64,000 bases of DNA, taken from NCBI GenBank assembly GCA_963971425.1, contig OZ020517.1:28538668-28602667 (forward strand). Direction: 5' to 3'. The stretch's first letter is position 1; each line of letters starts with the position of its first letter. Below the pieces are notes generated by a model that saw nothing but the letters and a program-made list of their open reading frames with translations, was not told the origin of the DNA and searched no databases. Position numbers and translations under genes: made by a program. Shown piece by piece: positions 1 to 12,187 of this stretch. Source of the DNA: Bryoerythrophyllum caledonicum. Taxonomy: Eukaryota > Streptophyta > Bryopsida > Pottiales > Pottiaceae.

Positions 1-338
1 GTCCCTTCAAACTTCTTCATCATCAGCCGCGTGCCGTACGCCATAGCCTCCTCCAGAGTGGTTTCCTTGAAGTGGTGATAGAGGTGGATGAGGTATGGAC
101 AAATGGGGGAGCGCCTCGTGCTATTGACACTCTTCATCAACCTCATCACTACCTCCTTCATGATAAGCGCCCAATTCACCATCCGCTCTACCAGATAGGC
201 ACCATAGAGGGTGTTAGCTAGAGTGATCGTGACTCGGGTAGGTTTCTCCGGGTGCAAGATTGGCACGAGGAAAGCGAAAACCCTCTTTGCCCGAGGATCT
301 TGGCAATCTTGCAATGCATAGCCATTCTTGGCATCCTT

Positions 339-1632
339 CACTACAAGAAAACCAACCCAATGTGATTGGATGTGACTAAGGGCATATGACTGCATAGTCA
401 CCTTAGTCATTGGTTTAGTCTAAAATCAGTCCTAAGAGGGTCGAGTCATGCACTAGTCAAATATGTGGTCATATTTTTGAGGACCTGGGTGGGAACGGCT
501 ACGGGAACGGGACATATGTTCTCCTGCCCGATTCCCAGAGTCATGCTCTGAGTGCTTACTATGTGTAGTCATAGTAATGTAGTCATATGGTAAGGGTAAT
601 TGGTTTATGTATGACTTATTGTAGTAAGAGAGTTGGTTTGGATGACTACACGCAGTCATGTAGTAAATAACCTGACTAGTAGTAGTCATATAATAATATA
701 TGAGAGCATACATTTGAAACATGTAATTACATTTATCCCATATTCTTTGCGAACAAGTCACATATTCTCTCTTATTTAGAGATGCTTCTTCCTTGTGTAC
801 TTTCAAGCAATTTGGGAGAGGGGATGGCAGACATAGAAGGTTTGGAAGTTGGGGTGCTTGTTGGGTGCTAGTTTGCTACAGTTGAGGCTTACAATACTTG
901 ATTCAGCATCTTTCAGGCACATCAATCAGGGTCAACAATCAGGCACAGGTACTATATGGAGCTTTTTCCTTTTTTCTTTAATCTTTAAAAATCTCACTAC
1001 AATTCGTCATAGCATTCAGAAGCTATTTCAATATTCGTGACTATGGGTAGTCTAATAGAAGTGACTCCAAAGAGTCCTATTCTCCAAACTCAATGTATGA
1101 CTCAATGCGTGCAAGATCTCATTACTATGCGCAGTGATAAAACCAATCATGTATTAACTGATACCTCACTACATTTAGTCATACCATTTGGAAGCTATTT
1201 GAGTATTTGTGAGTAGGGGTTGCCAAATAGATGTGACTCCAAAGAGTCACGTTCTCCCAACTCAATGAATGACTCAATTTAGTCACCATCTCACTACTAT
1301 GCGTAGTGATAAAACCAGTATTATGTTGACTTATACCTCACTAGAAATAGTCATTTATTCAGTTACTATTTACATATGGATGACTACATGTAGTCATACA
1401 TATATGACTGTATAGAGTCATATGGACCCAAGTCCCACTGCAGGTCCCGTTTTGAGGTCCCAAAACATTGTGGGAACGCAGTATTGGAAACAAGAAGTGT
1501 CCGATATGACCCCGAGTCAGATTGTCCGAAGCGACTAAGTCAAAATGACTAGAAACAGTGCTAGTCACATTTTGGTTTATGCCCAACTGTAGTAATAAAA
1601 CCTAGTCACATTGGGTTGGTTTTCTTGTAGTG
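339..1632. mobile_element. Non-autonomous CACTA (EnSpm) transposon, 1,294 bp
   Basis: The left end reads CACTACAAGAAAACCAACCC and continues to the 27th base as a perfect inverted copy of the right end, which closes with CTTGTAGTG at 1632. The flanks are CTT at 336-338 and CTT at 1633-1635, the 3-bp TSD expected of CACTA elements. Inside are many short subterminal motifs around ACTACATGTAGTCAT and AGTCAT, as the superfamily usually has near its ends for transposase binding. No transposase ORF is present, so the element would depend on an autonomous relative. It interrupts a minus-strand ORF. Confidence 0.93.
991..1350. repeat. 173-bp tandem duplication inside the CACTA element
   Basis: The block beginning CTCACTACA at about 993 recurs at about 1166 with many substitutions, and a third start appears at about 1338. 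Each copy contains GTGACTCCAAAGAGTC and an ACTATGCG(C/T)AGTGATAAAACCA stretch with local dyad symmetry. It is part of the internal or subterminal repeat structure of the element. Confidence 0.75.
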
Positions 1633-2104
1633 CTTGGTACCAAAGAGCCCCTTGGCGTACTCCTCCTTCTTCAAACTCGTGAAGCCCGCCCCCTGTCACG
1701 GGAATCCGTACACCTCCTGCCATCTTCTCATGGTCCAACGATCTGGGCAAGCTCGGATGCTAGTCTCCTCGCGCTCCGGTAGCGGATCTTGTCGTAGCTC
1801 CTACACCGTGGAGTCTACCCAAAAACTCCAACAGAAGTCTAGGAGCGAGAGGCAACCCATTCAAAGGAGGTCTTCCTTCAATTCAATGAGCTCGAGCAGG
1901 TCTCTTGGGATCGTGGGAGAGACCTCCTTGGTGATGGAGGTCATTTTGTCAAGACCTCCTCTCTCGGTCTTCTTCTCTCTTGCCCCAGGTCGTACTCCTC
2001 GGTAGAGAGAGATACTCTCATCCTGGACCTCACTTACCTTTGGATTCCCCGCACCATTCTTGTCGTCGATGGTGATACGACCCCTCGCTTGGTTCTGCAC
2101 CGGG

Positions 2105-2870
2105 CTCGGACCTAGAACAGAGTTCGTGCTCGTGCTTGGCTATCGTGGGAGATACGTCCTCGAGCTCGGACCTGCTACCCGCCTCGTGATCTCGTGCTCG
2201 GGCTTGACACCAGCTTCGTGATCTCGTGCTCGAGCTTGACACTAGCTTCGTGCTCGTGTGTTGGTGTCGGTACGGCTTCGTGCTCGGACTTGTAACCAGC
2301 CCGGAGTCGCGGACTTGTCTGTTGGTGACGATACGATGTTGAGCTCGGACCCGCAACCCGCTTGGAGCTCGTGCTTGTACCTGTAACAGCTCGTGCCCAT
2401 ACCTGTTACAGCTCGTGCCCGGGCTTGGTTGTCGGTGACAATACGGCTTCGTGTTCTTGTGCTTGCCACTAGATTCATGCTCGGACCTGCAACATCTCGT
2501 GGTCTCGTGCTCGGGCTCACCACCAGCTTCGTGCTCGGACGTGCACAGCTCGTGCTCTCGTGCTCGGCTTGGCTGTTGATACGTTCCCTTGCTCGACTAT
2601 CGGCTGATGATTCGGTCTCGAGCTCGGACCTGCAACCAGCTTCGTACTCGGACTTACCACCTTCATGCTCAGACCTACCACCTTCATGCTCAGACCTGCA
2701 TAGCTCGTGCTCGGACCTACACAGCTCGTGCTTGGGATCGCCACCAGCCTTGTGCTCGGACCTGCACAGCTCGTGCTCGGACCTACACAACTCGTGCTTG
2801 GGATCGCCACCAGCCTTGTGCTCGGACCTGCTGTTGGTGACGATACGTTCTCTCGCTTGACTGTTGGCTG
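2105..2870. repeat. GC-rich minisatellite built on GCTCGTGCTCGGACCT-like units
   Basis: Short degenerate units (GCTCGTGCTCGGACCT, CCACCAGCTTCGTGCTCGG and variants) repeat across about 770 bp. A clear higher-order copy pair lies at about 2715-2840, where GGGATCGCCACCAGCC occurs twice about 63 bp apart. All six frames give long Arg/Ser/Cys-rich ORFs. These are repeat by-products and are not annotated as genes. Confidence 0.8.
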
Positions 2871-3384
2871 TCCAGCGTGAGGGGGCAGTGTGATGTACTC
2901 GGCTCGGTGGCTCCCTCCCAGCTCGGACCTACCAGGCTCTTCTCTAGCTCGGACCTATCTAGCTCGGAGCTACTCTTAGCCGCCTTGTTGTGCGATGTTG
3001 AGCTCTCCAATGCCCGGCTCTTTATACTAGGGCCTAGGTGAGCTTCCTTGCCGTTGCCGGTGGGGCTTCCTTGCCGGTGCCGGTGGAGCTTCCTTCCCGT
3101 TGCCGGTAGGGCTTCCTTGGGATGAGGTCTCCCAACCCCCATGGCCTTGCAAGCTTTACACAGCCGAGCCTCCTCCTCCAAGCCTTTCAATTATTCTCTA
3201 GGCTAGGGTGTTAGTACCTGGTGTTAAACCACTACTTGTCTACTTTAGCATTTCCCCAGGGTCCTATTTCTTTCCTATTCTAATTCTTCCTAAGAGTCAC
3301 TAGTAGGAGGCTACTTACCTCTAAACTTTATAAGGTGGTACGGTGATATCCTTCCTAAGTAACTAATTATAAATTTTTTAAAAT
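2871..3384. other. No gene; short TTGCCGGTG repeats
   Basis: A few imperfect tandem units of about 27-30 bp (CTTCCTTGCCGGTGCCGGTGG type) lie at about 3047-3125. The rest shows no ORF with family features. Confidence 0.6.
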
Positions 3385-3621
3385 TTGGGGTACGACAACC
3401 TCCCTTTCTCACCACCAGATTCTTTGATTGAGTCTTCGGTAGCTATGCTTGTTGATGCAGTGGAGACTCGTCATGTATCGTTAGATACTTCCAATCTACC
3501 GGTGGATACTCCCAATTCACCGGTAGACCTCCCAGTTGAGACTTCCAACTTTCCGGTGGATTCTCTTGACCATGTACCCGTGGGTACTCCCAATCTTCTA
3601 GTCAATCCCCCTATGGATTAA
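3385..3621 (+). CDS. Low-complexity Pro-Val-Asp-rich ORF, unrecognised
   Basis: An open stretch of about 78 codons encodes a repetitive peptide made of variants of TSNLPVDTPNSPVDLPVET. It has no recognisable domain, signal peptide or splice context. It could be the tail of a degraded retroelement polyprotein or a chance product of repeated DNA. Confidence that it is translated is low. Confidence 0.2.
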   Translation: MGYDNLPFSPPDSLIESSVAMLVDAVETRHVSLDTSNLPVDTPNSPVDLPVETSNFPVDSLDHVPVGTPNLLVNPPMD

Positions 3622-6124
3622 ATGGGAGATAATTCCTCTCATCCGGATGACTCTTCCGGTTGAGCCTTTCTTATATGTTATGTGTTATTGTTGATTTATC
3701 CTATCGGTTGATGGAATGTTGTTAAAATTGCTAGATTTAAACACTAGGGTGAGAGTAATGATGTCGATGGGGCTCCATTGCACACCCGGTCACTACCACT
3801 TGAGTGATTTCTCCGGCTATTTACTTTTGTAAGGGAATGTTTTACCGGTCTCGGGCCGAGAGTCTTCTGATTTACCGGACTACCGGTAATACGTTGGTGA
3901 CTAGGCAGCCCTCAATTTTAGGATCTAGATGCCACTTTGACCTTTTGGGAATCTAATTTTGGAGGATAGCTAGTAGTATTTGTGTACTTAAGAAGCATTG
4001 GGCTCTTGTTTTAAGCACTCTTATCTTTGTTTCTTTGCTTATGTCTTGCCTTCATTGCTTGTGTCAAGAGTTTTTATTGAGCTTGTATGAGTAGAGGTGG
4101 ATAGGATTGAGTCCTATAAGTGAGTTTTTGCTAGGATGTGCAATGTTGTGGTTTGTTGAATGTTATGTAATTGAATGTGAGTTGAGGCTTCTAAAGGGAG
4201 TAGGATATGCAAGTTAGATAGGTGGAGTAAGATCCGGGATCTACTCCAAACCCTTGACCTATTGGACCAAGAAGAGTTGCGTACCAAATGAGATCCGGGA
4301 AGCCCACGGCTATTTATGATAACCTCCCTTAAGTCGGAAGTGTTTGGATTGGTGGGGAGGAGGGGTGATATCCCCCCTTTTGGTACATCGGGAGAAATCC
4401 CGGCTAAGCCTGAGTCCAAAGTATTCTGGGGTTTCTACCCTTACATTGGATGAGACCCAACGATCCTCCTGGAAGGTTGTCCTGCTAATGTGATTTGCTT
4501 AGCATTAGATTGTTGTGATTCTTGTATCTTCTTTGTTTGATTCATTGGGTGTGGTTGTAGTTGGAACCCGACTTTGTGTGATTGGTTTATCGGGGCTATT
4601 TTCTAGTAGATTGTGAAGGCCGGTAAACTAGCTGCAACCTTCTAAACTCTTTCAAGGTGTAGAGTTAGATTGTGGATTTTATGGCCTCTAGACTGTGAGA
4701 ACGGAGGGCAGTGACTTTCCGGGCACTGTAAAAAACTTACTAGAAAACTACTCTGACGTTCAACAGAGTGTAAACTAAATACTTGTGGATACTTCTTACC
4801 GGTCACTAAACTACCGAGGAAGCCATCCTCCGGAACGTGTTGAAGTATTAAGTTTGAAATGTTGTTAAGATTTAGAGAGTTTGACACACGATAAGAATCC
4901 TTGGAAACAATCCGGTTAGGTGGGCTCATTTAAGGTTAATTTTGGTTAACTTTGAGAATTACGAACCACTAGACTACGACAACATAAAAAATGAAGCCTT
5001 TTCAAACACTTTCTGTTCTACAAGAACTGCTTGTATGCTATGAATGTGTCCTACTTTTACTTCCGACTGATTGCTCTCCTGGTCTCGTAGTTCGGACTGG
5101 ATGCTCCCTGGATCTTGCATTTTGAAACGTGGAGATCGGAGGAGCACCCAAACCCGGCAATGAGAGAGGGGTATCGGATGCTCCCCCTATTTCCTTGCCT
5201 TATTTGGGTGTTCCCCCAATCTCTCAATCCTACAGGCACTCCCCCAATCTCCTGGTCTGGATCAGCTGCGCCTCCAATGTTTTAGTTTAAAATGCATGTG
5301 CTATGCTACCATATTGTTTATTTCATTCTTCCAATCGCTTCCACTACTATCATCTTCTAATAGGTATTCCATGTATAGTGCTTAATCATCTACTTAAATC
5401 TCAAGGAAGAGCCCTTGGATCGTGTGCTTCCTTTATACATTAGAAAGCCTACATGGTATATTATCAAACTAAATACGGACTTTGACCAATTTGGGCTTTT
5501 GAAATTCCAGGTTTAGTTAAATGTGGCCTATATGTTACATTGTTGCCATTTTACACTCCCAACATTACTTCCTCACTCAACTCATTTTGTATCTTTTTAA
5601 AAGCAGTCTGTGTCGCTGCTGCACTGGCTTGACTCATTATAGGTTGTTCCTCCAACTCAAAGCCTCACTAGTAGATAGAACACATACAATAGCACATGTT
5701 GTAGTAGCCGAAGAATCTCTTGCTCCACACGATTGTTTCCTCTCCCCGCATGCTTTATTCAATTGCTACAACTGACTCACTAGTTGAAGTTGAATATGCG
5801 TTTGTAATATAATGCGCCATCGTTTAGCATTCCCTAATCCTGTCAAGCAAATTAAAATACCCAATTTAAGAAAATACAAACCATCGAATATAACATAGAC
5901 TTCAACATAAGAATCAACATTTCATTAGACATTGAAGTCACCAAAGACAAAGAAAAGCATGCATGGACCAACTTTACATTACTGTCAAGAGTAATATCCA
6001 ACTACAATAATGTTATTCAAAATGAATGTGAATTCCACAGTACAACACTAGCATAGACCAACCAATCATTCAATAAAGAATTCAGCACAACTTGGCTTCA
6101 ACAACGGCACAAAAGATGAGCCAC
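3622..6124. other. Intergenic or degenerate repeat DNA without a recognisable gene
   Basis: I read both strands and found only short ORFs with no family motifs. Many CCGGT-containing words at 3640-3900 suggest an old retroelement flank, but no LTR pair or primer-binding site could be shown. Confidence 0.5.
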
Positions 6125-6128
6125 TTAA

Positions 6129-6841
6129 CCCTTAAACGACGGAGCCTATGACCGTGGCATCAATCTAAATTTTCAATCAAGTGTATGCTCTAGTTTCTCA
6201 TCAAATATAAGTGGAATTTTTTAAATATTTTTTTTCAGAGATGAGATCATATGTCTCAATTATGTTGAAAAAATCACAGTTTTTTTTGTGGAAATTTGAA
6301 TTTATTGTGGTTTTCTGAAGAAAAAGTGAAGAAAACTCACATTAAATACAAACTATGCTAAAAAAATCTTAAAATTCCACCAAAGATGGATATTATAGTG
6401 CCAAAACTTTTGGTGTAAATGAAAGTTCTGTGTTCAGCTAAAATTAGAACCACGGTTATAGGTCCAAGTTCAAATTGCAATAACTTATGTAATTTTACGT
6501 ATTTTTTTAATTTTCAAAATGGTATGGAAGGTAGACATCATTAACTTCATTTCATTAGCAAGACTCAAATTCGAAAAATATCATTTTGATGGCTTGAATT
6601 CAGATCTAGAGCAAAAGCTAGAAGTTTCTCAATTTCACTATATTGAGATCCGTGTCACAAGCATTTTTCTTTTTTGATAAAACGTGATTACCTCAATGAG
6701 GCCAGTTTCATCATCATCTAATGCTTGTACATACGAGGAACTCTCCTGATTAAATTGGGATGAAAAATAGTTGTTTACGTTGATTATCATCCAACAATGT
6801 CATCCGAGAAGCCAATTTCTGGCTGCTTTGGCGTTTAATGG
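6129..6841. mobile_element. MITE with TTAA target (member 1 of the CCCYTAAA family)
   Basis: The ends are CCCTTAAACGAC on the left and CGTTTAATGG on the right, flanked by TTAA at 6125-6128 and 6842-6845. The interior is AT-rich and non-coding. TIR sequence and TTAA flanks match the better-preserved copies at 13904-14711 and 45900-46823. TTAA targets together with CCC-starting TIRs recall piggyBac-like MITEs; the assignment is inferred. Confidence 0.65.
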
Positions 6842-6845
6842 TTAA

Positions 6846-7530
6846 GAACCTTGTACAAGTTCATCTACGTTCTCGATGCTTGAGATGCTTGAGATGCACA
6901 CACGCTTACGGAGTCCTTTTGGAGTTTCCACCATGGACCAAACCTCTGATTGTAGCTTCTCATATAATGCCCTAGATCTTGACAAATCCATAGTCTTCCA
7001 AAGAATTGATTGTCTCTTGGCGACAGCTGATATCCTTAATGCTTAACATGTAGCTTCTAGATTGACCACTTCAGTTTGCAATTGTATACGCTCCTGGACA
7101 AGCGCAAGCGCAGTTGTGTGTGTTTGACGAGCTTTCAACTACACCTCGCTCGACCTCATATTCTTGCTGAAAACGTCAAATATTCGCTTCTAAACCTCAT
7201 TGAACCGTCGACTGCAAGTTCGTCACTGCTTCAACACCGCTCAAGCGCTTTGTATACACGTGTCCAACTTAAAATTAGTCAATCGTGACATCAATGTAAT
7301 CAATACAGACTTGTATATAGTCAAGAACATGAATTTCCATTCATTTCAAGTTCGAATACCAACACATTACTGAAGAGTCTAGCTCTGGGACCGGTTGTAA
7401 GGTATTAAGTTACTCCAGGCGGAGATCAGGACATCGATACATCTCAATTTGGATTACAGTCAAGCGAGTGGATGCGCACTTATCTTGTGCTGGAGTCACA
7501 CCGCCCACCTTAGCATTGGTTGATCATCAC
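6846..7530. other. No recognisable gene
   Basis: One 70-codon ORF at 7076-7288 has no family features. Nothing else could be supported. Confidence 0.5.
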
Positions 7531-7821
7531 CCCTAGCAAGCTGTGGATCAGTATGGCGTCTCGTTCCACGTCATCAAAGAGTTCGAGGTCATTCGAGGAC
7601 TCTAGTCGAGGTTTGGCAAAGGCCTCGGTATTCCTTTCAGATCACTTGGCACGGTAGGGTGTAAAAGTTACGAGTGTCTGAAAGGCGAGGAGTTCAAGAC
7701 GGAGAAGGGAGAATACTTCGTCGCAGACACAGGCAGAGAAATCGGAGAAGAGCTGTATAGGAAGCTGGCGGCACAGGGCGTGGTGCTCACCATTGAGAAA
7801 GCTAGTTTTCAATACCACTGA
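7531..7821 (+). pseudogene. Exon-like ORF of unknown function with one in-frame TAG
   Basis: One frame is open over about 95 codons except for a TAG at 7603-7605. The composition looks protein-like: FGKGLGIPFRSLGTVGCKSY, then KGEYFVADTGREIGEELYRK and GVVLTIEKASFQYH, ending at TGA 7819-7821. The alternation of charged and hydrophobic residues is unlike the neighbouring AT-rich DNA. I do not recognise the family, and no flanking exon was found. The TAG could come from a CAG or TGG codon by one transition, matching other decayed ORFs in the window. It may be a fragment of a repeated plant ORF. Confidence 0.45.
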
Positions 7822-7825
7822 CGCT

Positions 7826-10376
7826 TCTGTGCGATACCTAGTTTCAACTGTAATTCAAGTTTTCCAATATTCTGAACATGCTGCCTGTATAGATTATGTT
7901 AGATTTCTCGATCACATGAGTAGAATCGATCAAGCGTCCAGAGAAAATAATGTACAACACGTTGGAATTGGTGATAATAGCAGCTGACAGATATCATCTT
8001 GAATCACGACTTTCTTTTAGTTCAAGTGAGATGGAGGGAACTGGGGTAGGAATATGAGATGGGCACGTTATGCGTCCAGGCGGAGAAATTAAACTGGTTC
8101 CAACAGTGATCACGCATGGCGCAGTGTGTACATGACGCACTTGATGTAACGAAACACTTCGGTAGAAGTACACTAAGGTTGATAAATTTTGAGCAAAAAC
8201 TTTAGTATGTCTAGTATATTTTTTTCCAATATTCATGAAACGGTTTAGAAGGCTACACTATGAGCACTATTACTTGTAGAAAGCTTTGATATTCAGGAGA
8301 TTTTGTATGTAAAGAGCAGTTGAGATCTTTAATATTGAATATGCATCTTTTCATATATCACTAATGAAGAATGAGTGAGCTACATGAGATCAAAATAGAC
8401 ATGTCAACTCATGTAAAATTGGCAATTGCTTTGGAGGAAGATACTCAAAGGACATAACAAGGCGCCCCGTGCTTACAAGATACACAACAACTTCCATGAC
8501 AGGGTTGCCTGTGCTTGGTAGTAGAGTTCCAATTAGCTTGATGTCGCGAATGTTGCCGAACAACAAGGCTTCTAACTTCCAGTTCGCCCTGGTCGTTTCA
8601 AATGGTGTCTAGTTGCAAGCATTGGTCATACTAATTGATGTACATTAATGTTACATGATCATTCTAAGTCAATCCCATTGATCAAACATATTAGGGTCTA
8701 AATCGTGGTAATAGACTCATAGTGTATAGATAGACTAGTGATAGACTCATAGTAGTTGGGTGATCCAAGAGGCAAGATTGTGTGTTTGATACCGATTGGG
8801 CTACTTTGATTACAGCTAATCAAAGGCTTGTTGGTATATTTGGTAGTGGGTGTTGTGTAAGCCCTACTGTTAGTGCTACATGTACACATGTGTGTCTTGA
8901 TCCTTATATTGTTATCAAATTGCTGAAATTGAAAATTCCAATAAAGGATAAGAGTTTGAATCGAGTTATTAAGCCCAGAATTCTACTTCAATGTATGGTG
9001 GTTCAGTCAGAAGTGTCCGAAATACGCAGTTGAGTTCATGTGTGATCTTGGTTTGGGCATGGGGCTCAGGAGAGAATGTAGACTTGAACCCGCCTTATGT
9101 TTACTATACTATGACGTTGTGTTGTGGCGGAAAGGAGAAAGAATGCATACTCTAGTCTATGCTGGTTCAAGATAAGCCAACACTTCTAGTCATTCCAGAT
9201 CTCAGTTACCTCATTCTAAATCTGATTGTGATTTAGATCTAGATCTAAGGTAAGACTTTCTCATATTTCTCCAATCTGCAGCTCAGACATGTCTCACTTG
9301 AATACTTACTCAAATCTGCTCTACCATAGTTGCAAGCAACCAACATCAGAAACTCTCTCCCTTCCCACACCACAGAATGTGAAGCTTTACTTATGTCTCT
9401 CCATTTCAGTTTCCAAACCCTTACTCATGGATTTATCTGTTGATTCTAAGAAGAGTGGACGCAATGTTCAAGCTAGTGGGGTTTGTAATTGCATATTAGG
9501 TCAGATCAGATGCAAAGCAGCCCCTGATTATGAAAAAATTACCTTGTCAAGCCACGGGAGTTGTGAGATAGGTTATATTCATAATCAAGAACTACTTGCT
9601 CACTACGTCATTACTTGTGAATGGTTGGATTTTAGTCAATCTTTTAGAATGATGAACAACTGGCATGGGTCACAATAGAAGAGTACAGGAACACCAAAGC
9701 AGTGCATGATCCAGGTGGAAAATAACTTGGTCCTTAGGGCCTACGGTTGCCTACCACCTAGAATGCAGTTTTGGGCTACATTGAAATAATGCTCCTTCTC
9801 AAATTCCTTCCTCACATACGTTAGCCAAGGTTGTCCCTGAATATTACTCGAGTTGATGTTTCCAACCCAAGTGAACCGCTGTCCCATGAATAGTATGAGG
9901 GACTAACTCTTCAGCAACCATTTTACAGTTGAGTAATTCGTACAGGGAACCAGTCTTTTGTCCTCCTTTTTTCATGCGAAAGAGAATCTAACCTGTATTT
10001 GAGTGTAGCCGCAAAGTAATCTTGTGAAATAAATTCAGGATTTGAGGGTTTCATGGAGGTGTTATTTATGGCACAAATGGCACAAATCTCCCAAAAACAA
10101 ACAAGAACAATGTTGAACGTCATGACACTTTGGCATGTATCCTACAATCCTAGAGTTGTGCATGACTTGAAGGGTCAGAGTTTGCTTAAAATAAAAGCCA
10201 GGCACAAACGGGAGTTTGGGAATTCTAGGGCTCAAAAACTAATCTATCCAGTGTTCTATTCAAAGTCTACAGTGAAACCTTGCCAGTGGACTCGGCGACC
10301 CTGGCTTTTCCATTTCACAGGTTAGAAACTGAGGATTTGGGGTACTTTGCGGATAACTCTAGTATGGTTAAACTTT
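7826..10376. other. No recognisable gene; a few unsupported ORFs
   Basis: The longest open stretch is 9289-9678 (plus strand, 129 codons, Ser/Cys-rich). It has no motif, signal peptide or splice context that I can defend. The region is AT-rich and probably old transposon or intergenic DNA. Confidence 0.45.
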
Positions 10377-10380
10377 TTAA

Positions 10381-11170
10381 CCCTTTAACACCCAGGAAGC
10401 CCAAAATGGGACTCCGGAGGTGCTAAAGCTCAATTTGCATGAAATCCATGAGGAATTAGGCTTCAAGATACCAAGTTCAAATTTGCGCACACAATACATG
10501 AACGCTCTCCAACAACCACATCATGATCTGGGTTTATAGAATTCTTGGAAAAGTCAGGAATACAACACAAAATACATCAAATACCCTAAAATACAGTGAA
10601 TAGAGCAAATACCATGCCACATGCTATGTTGTATTTCACACATATGCGCTTCCATTTTGGTCTTAAATTTTGATTGAACTTTGTCTTTAAGACCTTCGAT
10701 AATTTGTGATTGTTGATCTGTCTCCTCACATATGAAACTTTTGTTTTGATTCGTATAAGGTTGGAACATTTTTGTATACAATCAAGTAGAAAAAAAAAAA
10801 TCACCAATAATTGTGTAAAAATATTTTCTTCACATATGATATGTCAATGCAAAGCTATCAACCTAGTACATATGTGAACCCCTCTAATTCAAAGTAAAAT
10901 TTTTTTGGAAGAATCTATTGATGGTTAAAGTAGTACAACCTCCAAAATCCACAGTTTTCACTACAATAGACGGTAACCTTAAACACTATAATCTATTCCA
11001 TCAATCGTTGGATGTTGTGCAAAATATCCCCAAAGTTCAAGTCATGGGTTATGTTCAATTTTATAAGGTTAGATATAAATATTGGGCACTGTATTTCCAT
11101 CAAATCTGGTTCAAAGAAAAAGACCAGCAGAAATCTTGGTTTTTCCAAAAACTTTCTTGGGCAACAAAGG
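10381..11170. mobile_element. Probable degenerate TTAA MITE (member 2)
   Basis: The left end is TTAA followed by CCCTTTAACACCC at 10377-10393. The proposed right end, GGCAACAAAGG then ATTAA at about 11160-11175, is an imperfect inverted match. Length is similar to other members. The boundary on the right is tentative. Confidence 0.4.
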
Positions 11171-11175
11171 ATTAA

Positions 11176-12183
11176 GTTGGCAATATAACAGTTTGTATTG
11201 AAAACATTATTTGTGACATTTTTTGATTTTTATATACCATGTGACGTTTTCACAAATATTGTATTTATAAATATTCCCAAATCTTAAGTAAAATCAATAA
11301 ATAAAAAGATCACTATTTATAAAATATTATAGCCATTGTAAACCAAAAAATGATGAATGGAGTCACAAATTTTTATTGTCTTGCTTGTTTTATATCATCA
11401 ATCAAGGTACCACTGTCACCAACACAAAATGTCTGTATTGTATTGATTGGTCAAACAAGGTACTTTATATGATATACATAAATATCTTTATTAAACCATA
11501 AGGGACCATTATTTCCTTGGAAATGTTTCTTATTACAGGCAGGTTCCTATGGTCTCAATTATGATCCTGAATTTCTAATTTTTTTATGAAGAATCAAGAT
11601 GTGACATAGTGGTAGCTTTGGGAAATATAATTTTGTTCACACCGGACCTTTAGAAAAAAGGTTATGCTACTCTAAAAGCAAAACTGGGAACTTTGGGCAG
11701 CTCCAAAAAAATTCTACAAGTTTTTGTTTGCATTGATATTGTCGAAAAAATTGAGGAACCACTGCTAATTGAACCGTTGGATTGATTTGCACTTTGTTTT
11801 CCTCTTAGATCTAACTTGTCTTTCTAATCACCAATCAGTTGAGGCATTAACAAACTACAACTAATTTATGTGAAAAAGTCAATAGCAAAATGTATTCTTG
11901 TATAGATGTTTTCATTTTTTTTGCAATAGATCTATTACATTTGTAGATTTTCCGAGGCCTCGTGCAAGGCCTCATCGCTAAAAGATTAAGGTAATAACCA
12001 GTGAGGTTGATCTGCAAGGAAAAGCACTAACTCCCTGAGAAAAAATGCCAAAGATTTACTAATCAGTTCTTTCCTGGAAAAGACATCTAGGGATGCAGGC
12101 TGGCTGACATTGGATCCTTCGGGGGCCTAGCCGGAGGCCCGCCTGGAGGAGACCCCAACAAAATTAGTTGTGCAGTGAGGCAC
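11176..12183. other. AT-rich, no recognisable gene
   Basis: No ORF longer than about 60 codons with family features, and no TIR pair could be paired with confidence. A GC-richer patch at 12110-12160 (GGAGGCCCGCCTGGAGG) is isolated. Confidence 0.45.
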
Positions 12184-12187
12184 TTAA

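Larger units (their letters stand above)
1..1790 (-). pseudogene. Unrecognised multi-domain ORF, split by a CACTA element and cut by the window edge
   Basis: Reading the minus strand, about 112 codons without a stop run from the CACTA target site at 338 off the left edge. The peptide includes the stretches KRVFAFLVPILHPEKPTR and VTITLANTLYGAYLVERMVN. On the other side of the element the same frame continues upstream (KGLFGTK at the junction), so removing the element and one TSD copy restores an open frame locally. Further upstream (about 1690-1790) a coding-like stretch ending WQEVYGFP is followed by an in-frame TGA or frame change. Another open piece lies at 1861-2040. I do not recognise the family. 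It looks like a repeated plant ORF, possibly retroelement-derived, but no RT, integrase or zinc-knuckle motif is visible here. Probably a dead copy. Confidence 0.5.

Noticed and set aside
2242..2860. Overlapping ORFs of up to 182 codons
   Set aside because: All come from the GCTCGTGCTCGGACCT minisatellite; the peptides are simple Arg/Ser/Cys repeats on both strands.
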